A stretch of DNA of 64,000 bases from an uncultured bacterium (GTDB lineage: Bacteria; DUMJ01): contig CALGNK010000001.1 in assembly GCA_937958695.1 (NCBI GenBank), positions 37,378-101,377 on the forward strand. The letters are read 5' to 3'. Positions 19,220 through 27,866 of this stretch are shown in pieces. A program made the translations under genes and the position numbers. The notes under the pieces are model-generated. The model was not told the DNA's origin. It saw only the letters and a list, made by a program, of their open reading frames with translations, and searched no databases. Position 1 is the first letter of the stretch. Every line of letters begins with the position of its first letter.

Positions 19220-21523
19220 CTACCACCCAAATAGAGAACCAAAGGTGTCTTTTAGTATTCCAATGCTCATGAGAATCTGAACAAGGTCCTGCCAACCCTT
19301 AAAGAGAAGTTCAGGGACATATACTATATCATCCTCTCTAATCTCTATGTCTAGCTCACCTTTGCCTTTTTTAACAATCTCCTCATAATTAATTGTTATC
19401 ATTTCGGGTTTATCTCCAGTTTGTCTAATAACGGTAACTTTCTTTAGATCCGACCTATCTTTTATACCGCCTGCAGCACTTATATATTCTGTAAGTCTTC
19501 TTCCCTCCACATACTCTATAGATCCAGGGTTATTAACCTGGCCTAATACATAAACAAGTCTTCTTAATTCTGGAATAAATACATTATCTCCATCCTTTAA
19601 TAGTATATTATTTTTTTCGTCTCCTCTAAGTGCATAGTCAACATTAAATAGAATATCTTCCTTTTTGCCATTTATGACACGTTCAATCTTTGCCAAAGTC
19701 CTTGTAGATCGGGGAGTTAATCCACCAGCCCTTATGAGTAAGTCTCTTACTCTATCACCTTCTCTTATCTCGTATATACCAGGTTCTCTTACCTGTCCAA
19801 AGATTCTAACAGTATTTTCCATTGGAGGAACAAATATTATATCACCATCTATGAGGCGTAAACTTACTTCCTGGGTTATATCTCCTAAAACTAAAACTCT
19901 GTAAAGATCTATAACTGCTATTTCTTTACCGCCTCTAAAGACTTTTATATTTCTAGTGCTTGCAGTAGGTAATATACCACCAGCACGAGTTATTAATTCT
20001 GATATCCTTGCTCCCTCCCTAGCTTGACCTAGGATAGCCTCACCAGTCTGAGCTCCACTTACTTCTCCTGTAGTTAGAGTAATAGCTCCAGGGTTTCTAA
20101 CTTGTCCTAAGACATAAACTCTATCGATTCTAGTTGGTATTTTAATTAAATCTTTATCCTTTAAAAGGATCTCGTTAGACTTAAGAAAATCTAATTCTAT
20201 GATCTCTCCTGAGATCCTTTCAATAATCCCTCCTACTAGGCTTGCCTTAGGTGTTAGCCCTCCTGCCATCTCTATGATGTCTTTTAACCTATCCCCTCTT
20301 ACTATCTCATACTCTCCTGGATTACGTACCTCCCCTAGTATCTTTACACTCTCTCTCATTACTGGTACGTATATTACATCTCCTGCTAATAGCTTTATCT
20401 CTTCTTCCTCTTTCTCCCCTCTTACTAGTACCTTGTATAGGTCTAGCTCTTTTATTATCCTATTTTCTCTTATTAGTTGTATCTTCCTCGTACTTGCCTG
20501 CGGTAGGACTCCTCCTGCCTTTGTTATAAGTTCTGATATCTTTACCCCTTCTAATACTTCGTTTGGTTGTAGCTGTTCCTTCTGGCTTACTACTGTGAAT
20601 GGCCCTGGATTCCTTACCTGCCCTAGTACGTATATCTTGTCTACCTTTACTGGTATTGTTATCGTATCCCCTCTTAGTAGTTCTATGTTCGCTTCTATAT
20701 TGTTCCCTATTAGTAATTCGTATAGGTTTACTTCTATTACCTCTCTCTTTGATTCTCTTAGCCTCTCTATCGTACCTCCTACTAGGCTTGCCTTAGGTGT
20801 TAGCCCTCCTGCCATCTCTATGATGTCTTTTAGCCTATCCCCTCTTACTATCTCATACTCTCCTGGATTACGTACCTCCCCTAGTATCTTTACACTCTCT
20901 CTCATTACTGGTACGTATATTACATCTCCTGCCTCAAGATATGGATTCTGGGAAATATCTCCTTTTTTGTAGAATTTATATAAATCTACAGTTAAGATTT
21001 TCTTTTTATTATCTTTTACTCTTGTTATTTGTATTTGTCTGTATGAACCATTGGGTAATATCCCACCTACTAAATTAATAGCTTCCTGAAGTCTAGCCAA
21101 AGCCTTCACAGTAACTGTTCCAGGGTTAGAAACTGCACCTGTTACAAAAACCTTAAAAGTTCTTGGTGATAAGAGGGCTAGAGAAATTTGGACATTTTTA
21201 TAATACTTTGGAATCAATTCTCCTAATCTTTTCTTTAAAGATTTTATCGATAAACCAGAACAATAGACAGGACCTATCTCTGGGATAATAACGTTACCAT
21301 CTGCAGTTATTACTAGCTCATAAGAAACATTTATAATCTTCCCTTTTATAGATAGAAGTAATTTATCTCCTGGACCAAGTACATAGTCTTCTGTTATAGG
21401 TTCTTCTAATGCTTCTACTTGGGAAGAGGTTATATTGGAAGGATTTAAAGCTTGAGAATTAACAATAAACACAGGAAAAATCAAAAATAACAAGAGATAA
21501 AAAATTAAAAACCTAGCCCTCAT
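19220..21523 (-). CDS. Polysaccharide export protein with N-terminal PES domain and seven SLBB repeats
   Basis: A protein of about 767 residues with a signal peptide (MRARFLIFYLLLFLIF...NSQA). A polysaccharide export (Wza-like) domain follows at about 47-122 (DYVLGPGDKLLLSIKG). Then come seven SLBB-type units marked by the motif V-x-x-x-G-x-V-x-x-P-G. Outer-membrane Wza-type proteins usually have one to three, so this one is expanded. ATG at 21523 is preferred because GAGGAG lies ten bases upstream; a GTG at 21532 is too close to it. Two 53-residue blocks are identical (see repeats). It would export a polysaccharide together with the Wzz protein just downstream. Confidence 0.88.
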   Translation of the reverse strand: MRARFLIFYLLLFLIFPVFIVNSQALNPSNITSSQVEALEEPITEDYVLGPGDKLLLSIKGKIINVSYELVITADGNVIIPEIGPVYCSGLSIKSLKKRLGELIPKYYKNVQISLALLSPRTFKVFVTGAVSNPGTVTVKALARLQEAINLVGGILPNGSYRQIQITRVKDNKKKILTVDLYKFYKKGDISQNPYLEAGDVIYVPVMRESVKILGEVRNPGEYEIVRGDRLKDIIEMAGGLTPKASLVGGTIERLRESKREVIEVNLYELLIGNNIEANIELLRGDTITIPVKVDKIYVLGQVRNPGPFTVVSQKEQLQPNEVLEGVKISELITKAGGVLPQASTRKIQLIRENRIIKELDLYKVLVRGEKEEEEIKLLAGDVIYVPVMRESVKILGEVRNPGEYEIVRGDRLKDIIEMAGGLTPKASLVGGIIERISGEIIELDFLKSNEILLKDKDLIKIPTRIDRVYVLGQVRNPGAITLTTGEVSGAQTGEAILGQAREGARISELITRAGGILPTASTRNIKVFRGGKEIAVIDLYRVLVLGDITQEVSLRLIDGDIIFVPPMENTVRIFGQVREPGIYEIREGDRVRDLLIRAGGLTPRSTRTLAKIERVINGKKEDILFNVDYALRGDEKNNILLKDGDNVFIPELRRLVYVLGQVNNPGSIEYVEGRRLTEYISAAGGIKDRSDLKKVTVIRQTGDKPEMITINYEEIVKKGKGELDIEIREDDIVYVPELLFKGWQDLVQILMSIGILKDTFGSLFGW
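20229..20386 (-). repeat. Internal direct repeat, copy 1
   Basis: This 158-bp segment inside the SLBB gene matches 20775-20932 with one base difference (a versus g, at 20286 by my alignment) and an offset of 546 bp (182 codons). Each copy encodes the same 53 residues, covering one SLBB motif. Such nucleotide identity at silent sites means a recent duplication or gene conversion. Confidence 0.9.
20775..20932 (-). repeat. Internal direct repeat, copy 2
   Basis: Partner of 20229-20386. Between the two copies the coding strand becomes conspicuously purine-rich, with many GTA, CTA and AGG codons, unlike the flanking SLBB units. The whole roughly 700-bp segment therefore looks like an inserted or converted cassette. 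Confidence 0.88.
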
Positions 21524-21564
21524 AGTATACACACTCCTCTATGATTAAAATCTCAATAATATTA

Positions 21565-21834
21565 TCAACCAGAATATTTTCTTCTAATTTCAAACAATTC
21601 TGCTCTGAAGTCAGCTTTTTTTAATGGATTAATAACATTATCAATAAGTTTATTTATAAGAGGACTTATATCATCAACAGTTAGATTAGAAGCATCTCGC
21701 CCTATACTATTTAAAGATGACTTTAAAACACTATCAGTTTTGTCTCCTAAGTATTTCTGGCAAACAGTTTTTAAGTCTGATAGAATCTGAGCGGAATCAA
21801 CCTTCTTAGATTCTTTTTTCCAAAAAAGAGGCAC
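21565..21834 (-). CDS. Small uncharacterised protein (89 residues)
   Basis: I do not recognise this family. The protein is Lys/Asp-rich, soluble and mostly helical in appearance, starting with GTG (MPLFWKKESKK) after AAGGAGGG. There is no signal peptide or metal motif, and one Cys at about residue 25. It sits between the TPR gene and the SLBB exporter with short gaps, so it may belong to the polysaccharide operon. The clear ribosome binding site and ordinary codon use support it being real. Confidence 0.65.
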   Translation of the reverse strand: MPLFWKKESKKVDSAQILSDLKTVCQKYLGDKTDSVLKSSLNSIGRDASNLTVDDISPLINKLIDNVINPLKKADFRAELFEIRRKYSG

Positions 21835-21857
21835 CAGTATCCCTCCTTTTCCTAAAA

Positions 21858-22364
21858 TTAAGTTCCCCTATATATAAAGTATAATATGGCTGCTATCACT
21901 AGAATCCATAACCACCAATTTCTAGTAAAACCTATCCTTCCTCCCTCTCGATGATAAGCTTTCTTTAGTTCTTCAACTGCCATATCTATCCTACCAGTCA
22001 CACGATAAAGGTGAGCAAGGTTATTTCTAGCACTAGAAAAATTCGGATCTATTTCAAGCGCCTTCTTATACCAAACTAGAGCTTCTTCGTATCTTCCAGC
22101 CTCAGTACATAGGTTACCTATATTACTATATGGAGGGGCAAACTTAGGATTTATCTCTATAGCTCTTATAAAACACTCCCTAGCTCTGTCAAGCTTACCA
22201 TCATTAACAAATGCTACTCCTAGCTTGTTTATAGCATAATAATCTTCAGGATGAATAATAAGATACTGTTCTAATATCTTTATAGCTTCTAGAATTTCAC
22301 CTTTATATAATTTCTCCTCAGCCTGCTTTACCTCTGGAGCCTTTTCCTCCATCCTCCTAGTCAT
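21858..22364 (-). CDS. TPR-repeat protein with C-terminal membrane anchor
   Basis: A protein of 168 residues with about three tetratricopeptide repeats (from about 35 to 135, for example FAPPYSNIGNLCTEAGRYEEALVWYKKALEIDP split over two helices). One C-terminal transmembrane helix (NWWLWILVIAAILYFIY) follows. It is probably a cytoplasm-facing scaffold tethered to the membrane. The start overlaps tyrS by eight bases; an in-frame ATG at 22352 is an alternative. Its place ahead of the exporter genes suggests a polysaccharide-assembly role, which is inference. Confidence 0.78.
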   Translation of the reverse strand: MTRRMEEKAPEVKQAEEKLYKGEILEAIKILEQYLIIHPEDYYAINKLGVAFVNDGKLDRARECFIRAIEINPKFAPPYSNIGNLCTEAGRYEEALVWYKKALEIDPNFSSARNNLAHLYRVTGRIDMAVEELKKAYHREGGRIGFTRNWWLWILVIAAILYFIYRGT

Positions 22365-23574
22365 TCCTAACTTTCAATTTTAAAAATTTACGCTTCCCTA
22401 CCTGTAAGACTATGTCTGGCTTCAATTTAATCTTAACTTCTGGATCCTCTGCTATAGAGCCATCCACTTTAACTCCTCTCTGTCTTATAAGTCTTCTAGC
22501 TTCGCTCTTAGAAGATACCAAACCAGTATTAAGTAAAATATCTACTAATAAAACCTCTCCATTAAAATAAGAAGAATCTAAATAAAAAGCAGGAATCTCC
22601 TTTGGTAATTCTCTCTGAGAAAACACACGATTAAATTCATCTCTACATTCTATAGCCTTCTCTCTACTATAAAAAGTAGCAACAATCTCCATAGCAAGAA
22701 TCTCTTTAACAATCTTAGGATTAAGCCCTTCTTGCATCTCTCTTTCCCATCGCTTTATTTCCATATCTGAAAAGTCGGTAAGTAGTGTAAGATACTTAAT
22801 AATGAGATGATCTGGAATAGACATAAGCTTTCCATACATCTCTTGTGGTGGGTCTTCAAGTGCTACATAGTTACCATAACTTTTACTCATTTTTACTATC
22901 CCATCTATACCCTCTATTAGAGGCCAAGTGAATACTATCTGAGGTCTTTGTCCATATATTGGCTGTATCTCTCTACCTACTAACAGATTAAATGTCTGGT
23001 CTGTTCCTCCTGTCTCTATATCGGCATTTATAGCCACAGAATCATAAGCCTGAAAAAGAGGATATAAAAATTCATGAATACTAATAGGACGATTCTCGCT
23101 AAATCTCTTCTTAAAATCATCTCTTTCTAACATTCTAGCAACTGTATAATTACTAGTAAGCTTTATAATATCAATAGAAGAAAGTTTACCAAGCCATTCA
23201 CTATTAAACCGAAGCTCTGTTTTCTCTCTATCCAATACTTTAAAGACCTGTTTGGCATAAGTTTCAGCATTAGCACCTACCTCTTCTTCGGTCAAGGGTT
23301 TTCTAGTTTCAGAACGCCCAGAAGGATCTCCTATCCTTGCAGTAAAATCTCCTATAACGAAGACTATAGTATGACCAAATTCCTGAAATTCCCTAAGTTT
23401 TCTTAAACCCACATAATGGCCCAAGTGTAAATCCGGAGCGGTAGGATCAACCCCCAACTTTACTCTAAGGGGCTTTTTTAATCTCTCAGATTCTTCCAAC
23501 CTCTCATTCAACTCTTCAACCGATATTACCTGCACCGTATTTCTTAATAATCTTTCCAAGACATCTTTACACAT
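22357..23574 (-). CDS. tyrS: Tyrosyl-tRNA synthetase
   Basis: A 405-residue class I synthetase of the TyrRS type used by many thermophiles (TyrZ-like). HIGH-type motif HLGHYVGLRKL, KMSKS motif KMSKSYGNY, and a C-terminal S4 RNA-binding domain (LVSSKSEARRLIRQRGVKVDG). Its start overlaps the phoU stop by eight bases, which ties it to the pst operon. Confidence 0.96.
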   Translation of the reverse strand: MCKDVLERLLRNTVQVISVEELNERLEESERLKKPLRVKLGVDPTAPDLHLGHYVGLRKLREFQEFGHTIVFVIGDFTARIGDPSGRSETRKPLTEEEVGANAETYAKQVFKVLDREKTELRFNSEWLGKLSSIDIIKLTSNYTVARMLERDDFKKRFSENRPISIHEFLYPLFQAYDSVAINADIETGGTDQTFNLLVGREIQPIYGQRPQIVFTWPLIEGIDGIVKMSKSYGNYVALEDPPQEMYGKLMSIPDHLIIKYLTLLTDFSDMEIKRWEREMQEGLNPKIVKEILAMEIVATFYSREKAIECRDEFNRVFSQRELPKEIPAFYLDSSYFNGEVLLVDILLNTGLVSSKSEARRLIRQRGVKVDGSIAEDPEVKIKLKPDIVLQVGKRKFLKLKVRND

Positions 23575-24229
23575 TTAACTCTTTTAAAACCCCTGTAACC
23601 ATATATATTACTCTTTCTCCTACATTAGTAGCATGGTCAGCAACTCTCTCTAAAAACCTTGCGACAAAGATAAGATACAGAGCTCTAACTACAGCCTTTG
23701 GGTCTTCCATCATATAAGTCAAGAGCTCTCTAAAGACTTGATTGTATAAGGCATCAACCAAATCGTCTCTTTCACACATCTTTTTGGCTAATTCAGTATC
23801 CTCACTTACAAATGACTTCAAGGCGTCATCCAACATAGATAGGGAAAGCTCACACATCCTTGGAATATCTATATAAGGTTTCAAAGGAGGCTGGTCTGCT
23901 AAAATCTTAACTATCTTGGCTATATCTACAGCGTGATCTGCTATACGTTCTAAATCAGTTATCGTTTTCAAAATTGTTCCTATAGTCCTTAGATCTCTAG
24001 CCATAGGCTGCTGTCTAGCTATAAGTTCCATACATTTCATTTCTATATCAAGGTCCATCTTATCTATAATATCATCACCAACTATAACTTCTTCAGCAAG
24101 ATTTGTATCTCTATTTATAAGAGCCTTTATCGACTTATCGACAGCTTCTCTGGCTAGAGTCCCCATTCTTAAGAGATCTGCTCTTAAATTTCTTAGCTCT
24201 TCATCAAATATATGTCTAGGATTTACCAT
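23567..24229 (-). CDS. phoU: Phosphate transport regulator PhoU
   Basis: A protein of about 220 residues with two three-helix PhoU repeats, each with the metal-binding pattern (DLERIADHAVDIA and FLERVADHATNVGE). PhoU modulates the Pst transporter and phosphate signalling. I prefer the ATG at 24229, with GGGAGAAG seven bases upstream, over a TTG at 24235. It directly follows pstB. Confidence 0.95.
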   Translation of the reverse strand: MVNPRHIFDEELRNLRADLLRMGTLAREAVDKSIKALINRDTNLAEEVIVGDDIIDKMDLDIEMKCMELIARQQPMARDLRTIGTILKTITDLERIADHAVDIAKIVKILADQPPLKPYIDIPRMCELSLSMLDDALKSFVSEDTELAKKMCERDDLVDALYNQVFRELLTYMMEDPKAVVRALYLIFVARFLERVADHATNVGERVIYMVTGVLKELNV

Positions 24230-24244
24230 AACCAAACTTCTCCC

Positions 24245-25018
24245 TTATCCATATCTACCAGTTATATAACCTTCTGTCCTAGGGTCTTTCGGCATTGTAA
24301 ATATCTCCGAAGTCCTTCCGTATTCTATAAGCATACCAGCCCTATTATCATCTGTCAAGAAAAATGCAGTAAAATCAGAAACCCTTGCTGCCTGTTGCAT
24401 ATTATGTGTCACTATTACTATAGTATACTCTTCCTTCAATTCTCTCATTAAGTCCTCTATCCTAAGGGTTGCTATAGGGTCAAGGGCAGAAGCAGGTTCG
24501 TCCATTAAAATTACCTCGGGTTGAACCGCAAGAGCCCTAGCTATACAAAGTCTTTGCTGTTGCCCTCCAGAAAGCTCTAAAGCGGATTTATGAAGCTTGT
24601 CCTTTACCTCGTCCCAGAGTGCTGCTCTCCTCAGACTTAACTCTACTATTTCCTCTATCTGCTCTCTATTCTTTATACCTTGGATACGAAGACCAAATGC
24701 AACATTTTCAAAAATAGACTTAGGAAAAGGGTTTGGCCTTTGAAAAACCATACCAACTTTTCTTCGCAAACTTACAAGGTCAACATCGTCATTATAAATA
24801 TTCTGTCCATCTAATATAACTTCTCCTTCAGTCCTAACATTTGGTAGTAACTCATTCATCCTATTTAATGCCCTTAAAAATGTAGACTTTCCACAGCCTG
24901 ATGGGCCTATAATAGCTGTTATACTCTTTTCTGGTATATCTAGTGTTATATCTTTTAAAGCTAGAAAATTTCCATAATAGATATTTAAGTTTTTTACCGA
25001 GATCTTAATATTATTCAT
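24245..25018 (-). CDS. pstB: Phosphate ABC transporter ATP-binding protein
   Basis: A 257-residue ABC ATPase. Walker [10 protein letters not shown], signature LSGGQQQR, Walker [14 protein letters not shown] and the PstB-specific [12 protein letters not shown] block. The C-terminal [26 protein letters not shown] is diagnostic of PstB. It energises phosphate import. Its start lies immediately at the pstA stop. Confidence 0.97.
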   Translation of the reverse strand: MNNIKISVKNLNIYYGNFLALKDITLDIPEKSITAIIGPSGCGKSTFLRALNRMNELLPNVRTEGEVILDGQNIYNDDVDLVSLRRKVGMVFQRPNPFPKSIFENVAFGLRIQGIKNREQIEEIVELSLRRAALWDEVKDKLHKSALELSGGQQQRLCIARALAVQPEVILMDEPASALDPIATLRIEDLMRELKEEYTIVIVTHNMQQAARVSDFTAFFLTDDNRAGMLIEYGRTSEIFTMPKDPRTEGYITGRYG

Positions 25019-25864
25019 CTATCCTATTCTCCCTCTTCTTATTTTGGACCTTATAAGAATAGCAACAATATTTAAAGAGAATGTAAGCATTAAAAGGACT
25101 AAAGTACTTCCATATTGTATAGGTTTAGTCAACTCTACATTAAAAGACTGAGTAGTCATTATGTATATGTGATATCCTAAATCCATAAACTGATCAAAAA
25201 TAGAGGATGGAAGGTAGGGAAGATAATAAGCAACTCCAGTAAATAGTATGGGAGCAACTTCTCCCATCCCTCTACTTACACTTAATATTGCCCCAGTTAA
25301 TATACCTGGTAATGCCTGAGGAAGAACAATCATCTTTATAACCTGCCATTTAGTAGCACCTAAGGCGAATCCGGCTTCCCTATAAGAGTTTGGCACAGCT
25401 TTTAAAGCCTCCTCCGTAGAAACCACAACTAGAGGAAGAGTAAGTAAGCCAACAGTCAAAGCGGCTGAAAGAAGTCCTGCTCCTAATCTTAGAAATAACA
25501 CAAAGAATCCTAATCCAAAGAGTCCAAATACTATAGAGGGTATGCTAGCAAGATTATTTATAGCTAATCTTATCCACTTGGAAAATCTTTTTCCTCTCCC
25601 ATACTCATTAAGATATACTGCGGTAAAAATTCCAACTGGAACGACAAATATCAACATTAGTAATGTCCTAAGAAGAGTCCCGTATAATGCTGGGAATATA
25701 CCACCCTTAGTCATCCCCTCCCTAGGCGGTTGAGAGATAAATTCCCAGCTTATTACTCCTATCCCATTTTTAAAAATATCGAATATTATAAAAAAAAGTA
25801 AACCAACAACAATAACTACCGCTAAAGCGGTAATTGCTATATATATCCTCTCCCTAAATTTCAT
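25019..25864 (-). CDS. pstA: Phosphate ABC transporter permease PstA
   Basis: A 281-residue permease with six predicted membrane helices and the binding-protein-dependent transport loop EAGFALGATKWQVIKMIVLPQALPGI (EAA motif, written here as two adjoining parts: EAGFALGATKWQ and VIKMIVLPQALPGI). It overlaps pstC by ATGA-type coupling and abuts pstB. Confidence 0.95.
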   Translation of the reverse strand: MKFRERIYIAITALAVVIVVGLLFFIIFDIFKNGIGVISWEFISQPPREGMTKGGIFPALYGTLLRTLLMLIFVVPVGIFTAVYLNEYGRGKRFSKWIRLAINNLASIPSIVFGLFGLGFFVLFLRLGAGLLSAALTVGLLTLPLVVVSTEEALKAVPNSYREAGFALGATKWQVIKMIVLPQALPGILTGAILSVSRGMGEVAPILFTGVAYYLPYLPSSIFDQFMDLGYHIYIMTTQSFNVELTKPIQYGSTLVLLMLTFSLNIVAILIRSKIRRGRIG

Positions 25865-26760
25865 TTTTCTCCTCTAAGTCTTTTCTGGGTTCTTTCCAAA
25901 AGTATAGATGCAATATAATTAATAATAAAGGTAATAGAAAAAAGAAGGAGACCTAAGAAAAATAGAGTAGCGTAGTGAGCTCCACCAAAGGCTACTTCTC
26001 CCATTTCTGCAGCTATAGTAGCGGGGATGGTTCTTACAGAATCCAAAAAACTCCAGGTTATTTGGGCTGCATTTCCTGAAACCATTAAGACTATCATTGT
26101 CTCGCCCATTGCTCTAGCTAGACCCAGCATAATCCCTGCAAAGATTCCGCCTGATGCGGAAGGTAAAACAACTCTAACAGTAGTTTGCCATCTAGTAGCT
26201 CCTAGCGCTATACTAGCCTCCTTCAGTTCTCTAGGTACAGTATTCAACGCATCTTCGCATATAGTATAGGTAATTGGTATAACCGCAAAGGCAAGGGCAA
26301 AGCCAGCAGTCACAGCATTTAACCTTGAAGATGTATGGAATATATTTTGAACCCAAGAGGCTATAACCATAAGGGCAAAAAAACCTAAAACTACTGAGGG
26401 GATGGCAGAAAAGAGTTCTATTATGGGCTTTATTACCTCTCTCAATCTTCTAGGAGCAAACTCTGCAGTAAAGATAGCTGATCCTAAAGAAAGAGGTAAA
26501 GCTACCATAATAGCAACTAATGTAACCTTTAATGTTCCTATAATAAGAGGAATAAAAGAATATTTAGGTTCTAGACCAACTGGCTGCCAATCCCTAGTTG
26601 AAAAGAAAATTCTGAGATTTGCTTCTTTTTTGATTTCTGGATTGAAAAAGACAAGTAGAGATTCTTTTGCAATAAAGATGAATATCAATATTACACTTAT
26701 AATAGCAATGCTTGCTAGCAAAGAAATCACTATATAAGCTATTCTTTCCTTTGCCTCCAT
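25861..26760 (-). CDS. pstC: Phosphate ABC transporter permease PstC
   Basis: A 299-residue permease with six membrane helices and the EAA loop EASIALGATRWQTTVRVVLP. It pairs with PstA. No phosphate-binding protein pstS lies next to it, unlike most pst operons, so PstS must be encoded elsewhere or replaced. The ATG has no good ribosome binding site and sits directly after an AT-rich TAAAAT-TATAAT stretch, so a very short or absent leader is possible. Confidence 0.94.
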   Translation of the reverse strand: MEAKERIAYIVISLLASIAIISVILIFIFIAKESLLVFFNPEIKKEANLRIFFSTRDWQPVGLEPKYSFIPLIIGTLKVTLVAIMVALPLSLGSAIFTAEFAPRRLREVIKPIIELFSAIPSVVLGFFALMVIASWVQNIFHTSSRLNAVTAGFALAFAVIPITYTICEDALNTVPRELKEASIALGATRWQTTVRVVLPSASGGIFAGIMLGLARAMGETMIVLMVSGNAAQITWSFLDSVRTIPATIAAEMGEVAFGGAHYATLFFLGLLLFSITFIINYIASILLERTQKRLRGEK

Positions 26761-26839
26761 ATTATAATTTTACCTTATAGAAAATTACTGTGACAACGTC
26801 TCAACCATTAATTTTTTTAAGAAATTGTTAAGATTTTCC
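26761..26839 (-). promoter_or_regulatory. pstC upstream region with Pho-box-like repeats
   Basis: On the minus strand TTAACA (26831-26826) and TTAAAA (26820-26815) are separated by five bases, the spacing of Bacillus-type PhoP boxes (TT-A/C/T-A-C/T-A). Downstream, TTGTCA and TAAAAT are 18 bases apart just before the ATG. Phosphate-regulated transcription is plausible, but the motif is short and the region AT-rich. Confidence 0.35.
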
Positions 26840-27778
26840 CTATAGCTTTCTAATAGATATAGAAAAGGCTCTAGCAGGGTTATCCACAAGAATATTCTTT
26901 ATAATCTCTTCATTTAAACCTTCTTTTATAAGCCTTGGGATAAGAGACTCAGACATGTAAGTATATGGTCTAATCCTTGATTCTCCACCTCTAGGTTCTC
27001 CCACTGTATACCATCCAGCATCATGGGAGAGCAACAACTGTGAAATAAAACCTCTTTCAATTGTATCCATAATAAGCCTTACATGAAATTCTATCGGTTT
27101 ACTTCCTATCGAATCATACTCTATCCAGCAACCTTCCTCTGCTAACTTAAATATTACATCTTTTTCTTCTATACTATCAGCATGAACTATTACAAGAGCA
27201 GTTGGAGAAACTCCATATTCCTTTACAGTATTAAGTACTTCTAAAGCACAAGTTCCCTCTCCAGTATGACAGGCTATTGTTAATCCTGTTTCTAAATGAG
27301 TAATAGCTGAAGCTACTATAAGTTTCTTATCTATCTCACTTAACGCAAAATGATCAACTCCAGTTTTTATAAAACCTGGCTTAATATTGGTACCATCTAT
27401 CCCATTTCTCCATTCATCTATCCACAATTTTGCTATATCCTCTTCATTCAAATCGTATACAAATCTTGGTATAAATTTATCATCAGCAGCACCATAATAA
27501 CCAGTGTTAGTTATTATATTTACACCGGATTCTTCCGAAAGTCTATACAAAATTTCAACATCACGTCCAATATACTTGGGGGTACAGTCGAAGAAGCTGT
27601 TAAAACCATAATTTTTTATCGATCTAAGAAAGGGAAATATAATCTTTATAACTTCTTCTTGACTATATTTATCCTTAGAAGTCTCTTCCGCTCCAGAAAA
27701 GTCACAGATGATATGTTCATGAACCAACGCCTTACCCAAAAAAGTTTCTTCTATCGGACCCATTACTGTCATAATCAT
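26840..27778 (-). CDS. Phosphotriesterase-like amidohydrolase (PTE/PLL family)
   Basis: A 312-residue TIM-barrel metallohydrolase. Metal ligands include HEH (residues 20-22, in ALVHEHIICDF), GFIKTGVDH with the bridging-Lys region, CHTGEG, VIVHADS and LSHDAGW. Family members hydrolyse lactones, phosphotriesters or N-acyl amino acids; a lactonase is the safest guess. The ATG at 27778 follows AGGAGGA by seven bases. It is divergent from an FAH-family gene across a shared palindromic promoter. Confidence 0.85.
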   Translation of the reverse strand: MIMTVMGPIEETFLGKALVHEHIICDFSGAEETSKDKYSQEEVIKIIFPFLRSIKNYGFNSFFDCTPKYIGRDVEILYRLSEESGVNIITNTGYYGAADDKFIPRFVYDLNEEDIAKLWIDEWRNGIDGTNIKPGFIKTGVDHFALSEIDKKLIVASAITHLETGLTIACHTGEGTCALEVLNTVKEYGVSPTALVIVHADSIEEKDVIFKLAEEGCWIEYDSIGSKPIEFHVRLIMDTIERGFISQLLLSHDAGWYTVGEPRGGESRIRPYTYMSESLIPRLIKEGLNEEIIKNILVDNPARAFSISIRKL

Positions 27779-27814
27779 AATAGAATCCTCCTAAAGTAGA
27801 TTTAACTACGTTAG

Positions 27815-27843
27815 ATTATATCACAGTATGATATAATAAACAA
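27815..27843. promoter_or_regulatory. Back-to-back extended -10 promoters forming a 23-bp palindrome
   Basis: ATTATATCA (27815-27823), a five-base spacer and TGATATAAT (27829-27837) form a perfect inverted repeat. Each arm is a perfect extended -10 (TGNTATAAT), one firing right to the FAH gene and one left to the phosphotriesterase gene. The leftward promoter also has TTGTTT (27843-27838) 17 bases before its TATAAT. Two polymerases could not sit here together. Confidence 0.72.
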
Positions 27844-27866
27844 AAATTTTATGATTGGAGGAGATT

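Noticed and set aside
20199..20972. Long plus-strand open frame of 257 codons
   Set aside because: It is the antisense of the repetitive SLBB gene, in a purine-rich coding segment with few stops on the other strand. No ribosome site or family similarity.
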